From: Candidatus Helarchaeota archaeon
Lineage (GTDB): Archaea; Asgardarchaeota; Lokiarchaeia; Helarchaeales; HEL-GB-A
Reading direction: 5' to 3'
Length of the DNA: 19,718 nucleotides
NCBI GenBank assembly: GCA_013375405.1
Contig: JABXJU010000069.1
Coordinates: 1 to 19,718 of the forward strand
A program made the translations under genes and the position numbers. Shown here piece by piece: positions 15,501 through 19,718 of the stretch. The notes below the pieces were generated by a model. It saw only the letters and a list, made by a program, of their open reading frames with translations, did not search any database and was not told the DNA's origin. Every line of letters starts with the position of its first letter. Position 1 is the first letter of the stretch.

Positions 15501-17430
15501 AAAGGGAAATGTTCTTATCCCCGATCATCGAATTTTGAAGACGGACAAATATAAATATATCAAGAAGCATGAGCGGATTCGGAACATCTACTTGAAGTAT
15601 GGTGAAACACTACACTTAGTTACGAAAGGTTCTGGCATTCCCGTATTCACAATTGAGGGACGTGGGTGGGAGCGCAACTTCGTCGACCAAGTAGAATATG
15701 TTTATCTGGCAGGAGGGTCTTTGACTATGGACCCTGAAAGCCTGAGAATCTACGGAGTTAAAGTCGAACCAGTACCAAAGGAGAAAATTGCCGCGGATCA
15801 GCAACGCTATATGAAAGAGAGGCGGCTCCGACAACTTCTCGAACAGCATGGGCTGGATCTCTACCAGCGGGCAAAGTTAAGAAAGGCATGCGATCTAGTA
15901 AAGGCAAAAATCCAGTCGAATATCTTATTCTGCCTCCAAATTGCTGATACACGCATGCAAAAATTAAGTAAAATTCTGGATTCCTCTCCGCCTAATGAAG
16001 TCGGGGTGGAGTACCTATGGGATAAGCGGAAGTGTCCTGACTGGTTGCGTCCCCTACGACAACAGTTAATAAATCTAAATAAAGTTCGTGATATTATTAT
16101 TCAACAGCTCGACCACATGTACTTCTGCCACCAAATTCTACAAAAACAAGTTGATGAGCGTAAATACTTGCTAGAGTTATTAATTAGTGAAGTTGTAGCG
16201 GATGATGAAACGGGTGATGATGCTCTGGATGATGAAAAAAACGATGACAAATTGCGCTCCAAATTGAATAAGAACCTCCACCAAATGTTCTACCTACTTC
16301 CACAAATTATACAAAAAGAGCAACAGAAAATCCAAATCTCACCGAACCTTAACCCAGGTCGGATTCTCAACAAGCTCCGCAGTCATGAGGGCGATGCCGA
16401 GCGAGGAGTATGGGAACTTTTAAAGCAGGCACTTCCGAAAAAATTTCATTTTGTATCGCGTCAAATTGACCGCTTCGTGCGGACAGACCTCTATTGGGGA
16501 GCTAAGGCCCTTGATCCATATAACGCCGCCTTGAACTATATGTATTATTTATTAAAGGGTAGAGTTCAACTGGCCTTACAGAGAGCAGGATTTTCTTTCT
16601 ATTACCCAGGCCCTGGATTGATCCATCAACGGGATACCGTATATAGTCCCCGTACCTTCGAAAATAAGCGTAATCAAGAAATTATTTATGATGTGATGGA
16701 TACATACCGTCCAGTGTTCCGTTATTATCTATTATGTGCGTTCCAACCATCAGTTCTCACTCAGGAGGAACCTTCTGAATTGAAGAGTTGGCTTGAACAA
16801 CAGCAATTCTCTATTCAAGACTTCTACTCGGGCATAGATGAAAATGAGGATCGCGTGTATTACCCCAATCCTACTACTCGTAAAGTGTTGGATCATTTCT
16901 ATAATTTGATTTGTCAACATACTTATAGATATAACATCGATGGAAAACTGGAATCTTTAACACTAGAGGAAATTATGGATGCTGAAGCACAATTTTTCGC
17001 CAAATTCTTACAAGAACCAGAAAAGATTATATATCTCCCATTTAGCGCATTCAATTTTCCTCTTCTTCTCGATCCAAGAGTATCCTGCTATATAAAGATG
17101 GAACATATTCTCAGCTCCCACGATCTTACTAAGCTTCCAGCTCTACCACCATCAACTACTGAAGTGAAACCTGAAAAAGAGATAATCACAATCGAGACAT
17201 TTAAGCTGGATTCGCAACTTACAGACATTACCTTTTTTAAGGAATATATCAAGAACACCTTTGCTGAAGAATATGTTGGGATTTTGGTAGATAAAGAAGT
17301 TGATACCCTCTACAAACTTGCCCAAGTCGATCCAAACGCGCTAATACGTCTGGGCATACCTGCCGATACAGCGCAGGATCTCGTGGGAACAGCTCAAGAG
17401 TTTTGTAAATTTAAAAATGTGTTCCTTTAA
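12553..17430 (+). CDS. cas1: Ski2/Hel308-like helicase fused to Cas1 integrase
   Basis: A single 1625-residue frame joins two enzymes. Residues about 40-500 are an SF2 helicase: TGGGKT (68-73), DETH (248-251), LSAS near 283, FCHSR (365-369) and QMCGRSRE (458-465). A winged helix (about 550-612, ending in LGRTVV) and a ratchet-like helical region follow, as in Hel308. Another winged helix lies near 795-860. Then come a Cys cluster (C881, C884, C901, C904) and a zinc ribbon (C944, C947, C964, C969). Residues about 975-1076 look like the Cas1 beta-domain (VEYVYLAGGSLTMDPESLRI) and 1095-1440 like the Cas1 helical domain: E1279 (RSHEGDAERG), H1358 (LIHQRD), D1380 and D1383 (IYDVMD), aligning with E141, H208, D218 and D221 of E. 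coli Cas1. The tail (about 1575-1620) is helix-hairpin-helix-like. The ATG at 12553 is preferred over an upstream TTG. Confidence 0.88.
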   Translation: MTKVWQEVIQHPDWTKTDIPLRYGSFYGYLGRYGKYKRSFDVSNLYGFQVDGARIIFSGGSVLLIANTGGGKTNVAFAALFDSLVQQKIGVYLVPTTALLSQKKKQIEKFFGNIEIESSDIGIRSAVLVPILVKFDEKEVGQNEADILLTATGENTITEICYRVKRTEHEVLDILRKYHKIGWVKLKKLTVKVISVSGENHPRKKDLERYRKRLIIIATYEAFRAFLFQIQGRHYFKTKKPFGTVVVDETHRIKDQERGWKLETLLYKLREEFKCKLCLLSASFDIKSAQDWAERLDCELLYCKEERTFAYHEILKKFPPFPPDKDEAKKARKEKVGHVVDICQTIAEEAVTPQGEVNPVKVLIFCHSRPQTYAIHRALNRVVKQKDYLGEKFYIEVDYIHAGRSLDAREKVMSLFEKQRGIQFLCCSPLLEVGVDVNNIEHIIITDPELYSPAQLEQMCGRSREEVPNVYFLISEEMRYELYEEKIIVDPDPRESWGKGELKGFRLANDPVISQITVKGLKLKELEHTVKKYNVRLHTRLARHNLNQVLKQLILEELYAHQRTKAELEESLERFEVPYRIINLLKYLEGKMFLRKHKGYYALTHLGRTVVEMGLNPGVAARMLHFFQRHGLHTPDFQTKYRQKLGELIVYTITPKPGEEVGYYDPKWLAEKRRNIRAFMEEIDISGVKNRKALQSIILPCAAKNFLSEGDANAYMKTAIWLAISMYAVWKAYKAHLQTDGEIATVPPPSGITQRNNAMYKRLIKVVHCYQDPDAQWQWKPARRSWRKVPQKSIYAAPVHGVLQKVGEKGATIEEIQSKLREVMPEADTPLKFSRKMIHAVLNSILKDEVSKIADYDSEGTRPPDRYWLKEFTPEVSFDECGTCEQFRWAPQDRPQGYRGCGECKLYKKWIRRRHPACMSYKRKILNMAFLHDLQRDANDKVRCPRCGESDTMLIPTFERASVCNNSQCEALVLRARQARYVLKGNVLIPDHRILKTDKYKYIKKHERIRNIYLKYGETLHLVTKGSGIPVFTIEGRGWERNFVDQVEYVYLAGGSLTMDPESLRIYGVKVEPVPKEKIAADQQRYMKERRLRQLLEQHGLDLYQRAKLRKACDLVKAKIQSNILFCLQIADTRMQKLSKILDSSPPNEVGVEYLWDKRKCPDWLRPLRQQLINLNKVRDIIIQQLDHMYFCHQILQKQVDERKYLLELLISEVVADDETGDDALDDEKNDDKLRSKLNKNLHQMFYLLPQIIQKEQQKIQISPNLNPGRILNKLRSHEGDAERGVWELLKQALPKKFHFVSRQIDRFVRTDLYWGAKALDPYNAALNYMYYLLKGRVQLALQRAGFSFYYPGPGLIHQRDTVYSPRTFENKRNQEIIYDVMDTYRPVFRYYLLCAFQPSVLTQEEPSELKSWLEQQQFSIQDFYSGIDENEDRVYYPNPTTRKVLDHFYNLICQHTYRYNIDGKLESLTLEEIMDAEAQFFAKFLQEPEKIIYLPFSAFNFPLLLDPRVSCYIKMEHILSSHDLTKLPALPPSTTEVKPEKEIITIETFKLDSQLTDITFFKEYIKNTFAEEYVGILVDKEVDTLYKLAQVDPNALIRLGIPADTAQDLVGTAQEFCKFKNVFL

Positions 17431-17447
17431 AATTTTTTCTAGTTTTT
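17431..17447 (+). terminator. Oligo-T terminator after helicase-Cas1
   Basis: Two T-runs (TTTTTT and TTTTT) start right after the stop codon at 17428-17430, a typical archaeal intrinsic terminator. It lies in a 61-base convergent gap with the M28 peptidase gene. Confidence 0.45.
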
Positions 17448-17491
17448 ACGGGTTATGAAGGCTCACCCCAAGTTATTCCAACGAAACTGTG

Positions 17492-18766
17492 TTAATCATA
17501 TTCTTGATCAACAATCTCAACAAAGTTTAAGCAAATTTCTAGAATACTGTGAAGAACATCTTTATCGAGGTTTTCTGGGATATCCTTAACAGAATGCCAA
17601 TATTTGGGTTTCTTTAATGCGGCATCACGTACTATAATTGTCGCTGCTTTGTACCCTGCATGAACATATCGACAGGCATCTGAAGATCCCAGAGGAATTC
17701 TCCCAAAATCGATGCCCATAATATCAGGGTTTTCCTTTTTAAGCATTTCATGCGCCTTTTGAATTCGTGTAATGATTTCCATACTATAAGTTGCGTGATG
17801 CATCGTATCTTTATGAATTAAGAAAATTTCACTTCCCGCTCCACAAGCATCTAATACAACAGCGTAGGCGTTATCTAACAAACCTTTTTCCTTTCCATAT
17901 TTTTTTACAAAGTACCTCGCTCCTTGGTCCCCTACTTCTTCACTACCCTGAGACCCAACCCAAACCTCTATATTTCGGGGTCGATTTTTGCTTAGATATT
18001 TGCCGACAGCTGCACTAATTGCACTTGCAGCCAAATTATCATTAGCCCCTAAAACTACTGTGTCTCCAATAAAGCCACTGATAAACCAGAGAAATAAAGG
18101 ATATAAAACAATAAATGGAAGAAAATAGATCCAATCAATTGTTGTCCAAGAGAAAATCCCCCAATCAACACCAGTGGCTAATGGTCCTGAGTTTATCTGA
18201 CCAATGAACTTCATAATTGAACAAATAATTGTATGCGCAATAAAGTATATACCTAAACCAATCCTCAGATATGGTGGCTTATCTGTAAAACTTGCAATCT
18301 TCATTTCAATAGCGCTATCCGTATGCCCTTCAAAAATAATTCGGAACTTAGTTTCTCCAGTTGGTTTTATTATTCCGAACGCATTACTTGATGTTCCTTT
18401 TTTAAAGAAAACTCTAATCGATTCCTTCATCCCAAAAAGATCGAAGTAAAAAACCATCAAGCCTAATATCACGCAAATTGCGGAAAAAATTGGACCTGGA
18501 TATTTGAGAGGCATAAAAATAAATGAAATTCCTCCTAAAATTCGAATTGTTTTAAATATTCCTAATGGATAGAGTTTAGGATAAGTCTCGAATTCATCAA
18601 TAAAGGTCTCATCACAAAATTGGTCTAATTCATCTTTAATCCAAACATTTGCTTTCTTTTCTGCTTCGCTACATGAGTATCGCGGTCCGAATTTCTTACA
18701 AATAGTATCAACGAAATCGTACATATACTCGGTCAAGATATTTAATTCGTCTTCTTTTGATGGCAT
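17492..18766 (-). CDS. Membrane-embedded M28-family metallopeptidase
   Basis: The 424-residue protein carries the full zinc aminopeptidase set of family M28. H148 and D150 lie in EGHTDS, D243 in GANDN bridges the two metals, and E276 with E277 in GSEEVGDQG supply the catalytic base and a ligand. D306 in VLDACG and H391 in YWHSVKD complete the set. Two hydrophobic segments lie between about residues 70 and 112. Two more lie between about 170 and 235, inserted between the first ligand and D243, where soluble members have only a short loop. No cleavable signal peptide is evident. Probable role: membrane-bound peptide or amino-acid release, substrate unknown. The gene is convergent with helicase-Cas1 and shows no functional tie to it. 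Confidence 0.9.
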   Translation of the reverse strand: MPSKEDELNILTEYMYDFVDTICKKFGPRYSCSEAEKKANVWIKDELDQFCDETFIDEFETYPKLYPLGIFKTIRILGGISFIFMPLKYPGPIFSAICVILGLMVFYFDLFGMKESIRVFFKKGTSSNAFGIIKPTGETKFRIIFEGHTDSAIEMKIASFTDKPPYLRIGLGIYFIAHTIICSIMKFIGQINSGPLATGVDWGIFSWTTIDWIYFLPFIVLYPLFLWFISGFIGDTVVLGANDNLAASAISAAVGKYLSKNRPRNIEVWVGSQGSEEVGDQGARYFVKKYGKEKGLLDNAYAVVLDACGAGSEIFLIHKDTMHHATYSMEIITRIQKAHEMLKKENPDIMGIDFGRIPLGSSDACRYVHAGYKAATIIVRDAALKKPKYWHSVKDIPENLDKDVLHSILEICLNFVEIVDQEYD

Positions 18767-18910
18767 TTATTAATTTCCTGAAGGGTGAGTTATTTAGAGT
18801 TAACGCTTTGAATTTCCATTATTTATACATAATTGTATGCTAATTTGAAAATCTAGCTCTATTCCATTTTTGGCTAGGTTCTGGAGGAATAGCCGTCTAA
18901 TATTTCAGGT
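18767..18910. other. Spacer between surface-protein gene and M28 gene
   Basis: This 144-base AT-rich spacer carries the promoter and leader of the M28 gene and the 3' end of the surface-protein transcript, both on the minus strand. On the minus strand, CAGGAAAT about 10 bases before the M28 ATG is a weak Shine-Dalgarno. I see no gene. Confidence 0.35.
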
Positions 18911-19718
18911 TCAAAAACCTTTCTTAACAGATTTCGCTTTCGATGGAGCTGGTCGTTCTTCTTGTCTTACAATTCGAATTATTACGCCTGTTACTATTAT
19001 ACCACATACTAGTTCGAGTATTAAGAGCAGCCTCCCAATCAGGGGATCATTTGGATCGAGCGGATCTGAGCCCTTAGCGATTTCTTCGCTATCGGAAAGC
19101 CCATCCCCATCCGTATCGCGGGTAGTCGGATTCGTCCCATAGGTCCATACCTCAAGCCCATCCGCAAGGCCGTCCCCGTCCGTATCCGGATTGAAGGCAT
19201 CGGATCCATGCCCGTAGATTTCAGCGGCATTCGTTAGCCCGTCGCTATCATAATCCGTATCATTGGCTAACAAGTACACCGTCACATTTTGGGCGGTCCC
19301 ATTATTGCCAACGGCATCGACGGCTCGATAAAAGATGACATGCGGACCATCTGAAATCCCTGCAAGAGAAAAACTGGACGCCGTCAGCCACTCGCCGGTA
19401 TCAACTTTATATTGATAGTGGCTAATCCCTGCTCCGCCAACATCATTCCCTCCCCATATTTCGAATAACGTGTCCTCTAACACGAAATTCGGGGGAAATG
19501 GAAAGGAAACATTTAGTTCACACGCCCCAGGGCTGAGGCCATCTAGGACGGTCTTTTTATAGAAGATATCCCAATCCGTGCCCGCGCCTTTGTAATCAGT
19601 CGCATCCTCCCACGCGACGTGCACGTGTCCAGATCCATCCACCGCGATGGTGGGACTAAAAGACCACGAGGTCTCGGTGGTTATCTTTTTCATGGAAGTC
19701 CAATTCCCGGTGGTGGTA
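18911..19718 (-). CDS. Cell-surface protein with thrombospondin type-3 repeats (5' end beyond window)
   Basis: The frame is open to the right edge; the codons before the ATG at 19693 continue in frame as TTTGNWTS. That ATG is therefore probably internal, and only the C-terminal 269 or so residues are visible. The order is: a beta-propeller-like repeat (SFSPTIAVDGSGHVHVAWED), an Ig-like/fibronectin-like domain ending in RAVDAVGNNG, and three calcium-binding thrombospondin type-3 units (DTDYDSDGLTNAAE, DTDGDGLADGLE, DTDGDGLSDSEE). After these come one hydrophobic helix (LLLILELVCGIIVTGVIIRI) and a basic cytosolic tail (RQEERPAPSKAKSVKKGF). This is a secreted, membrane-anchored archaeal surface protein, probably for adhesion or cell-envelope structure. 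Locally the gene is GC-rich: 19141-19200 counts 36 of 60 G+C. Confidence 0.88.
   Translation of the reverse strand, partial: TTTGNWTSMKKITTETSWSFSPTIAVDGSGHVHVAWEDATDYKGAGTDWDIFYKKTVLDGLSPGACELNVSFPFPPNFVLEDTLFEIWGGNDVGGAGISHYQYKVDTGEWLTASSFSLAGISDGPHVIFYRAVDAVGNNGTAQNVTVYLLANDTDYDSDGLTNAAEIYGHGSDAFNPDTDGDGLADGLEVWTYGTNPTTRDTDGDGLSDSEEIAKGSDPLDPNDPLIGRLLLILELVCGIIVTGVIIRIVRQEERPAPSKAKSVKKGF

Noticed and set aside
15088..15502. Overlapping ORFs of about 100-130 codons on both strands
   Set aside because: They lie in the GC-rich zinc-module part of helicase-Cas1, where stops are rare in all frames; the real frame has the cysteine motifs.
9904..17430. Terminal inverted repeats marking the Cas-like locus as a transposon or casposon
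   Set aside because: Comparing 9437-9903 with 17431-17491 by eye gave no matching inverted ends or target duplication; a casposon-style element also normally carries a family-B polymerase, which is absent.

Overview
The window reads as archaeal, most likely from an Asgard archaeon. It carries archaeal-type ribosomal proteins uL3, uL23 and uL2, an archaeal-type aspartate-semialdehyde dehydrogenase, an EndoQ-type DNA repair nuclease, an NfeD/ClpP-class membrane protease and a UPF0280 protein. The uL3 N-terminus (GHRKHSAPRHGSL) and the uL2 C-terminus (QHIGK, NAPPGRKVGLIAARRTGR) look strikingly eukaryote-like, which is the main reason for favouring Asgard over other archaea. Base composition is mostly AT-rich, with GC-richer stretches inside two genes.

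Layout. 1-990 (-): uL3, running off the left edge. 1222-2535 (+): EndoQ-like PHP nuclease. 2553-3944 (-): NfeD membrane serine protease. 4028-4810 (+): UPF0280 (ApbE-related). 4974-6056 (+): aspartate-semialdehyde dehydrogenase. 6178-7311 (+): unknown multi-zinc-ribbon protein. 7528-8418 (+): TPR protein. 8428-9436 (-): uL23-uL2 operon, detached from uL3. 9437-9903: gene-poor stretch with hairpins and a tiny ORF. 9904-12248 (-): three-gene operon of a Cas7-like RAMP, a Cas5-like RAMP and an unrecognised 231-aa protein. 12249-12552: divergent AT-rich promoter region. 12553-17430 (+): a 1625-aa Ski2/Hel308-like helicase fused to a complete Cas1-like integrase. 17492-18766 (-): membrane-embedded M28 metallopeptidase. 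18911-19718 (-): 3'-terminal part of a surface protein with thrombospondin type-3 repeats and a C-terminal anchor.

The exceptional part is 9904-17430. One divergent locus combines effector-like RAMP proteins (Cas7-like, Cas5-like) with a giant protein joining a superfamily-2 helicase, winged helices, two Cys-rich zinc modules, a two-domain Cas1 with all four catalytic positions present, and a helix-hairpin-helix-like tail. I see no CRISPR array, Cas2, Cas4, Cas3, Cas10 or recognisable Cas6 in the window. This fits a CRISPR-Cas-derived system. From memory, unusual Cas1 homologues and CRISPR-Cas derivatives have been described in Asgard archaea (Makarova and colleagues, about 2020); whether this exact architecture is among them I cannot tell. 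Plausible roles are defence without a programmable array, helicase-coupled spacer capture, or a mobile element using Cas1 as its integrase. The remaining genes are ordinary housekeeping or cell-surface genes in small, often convergent units.
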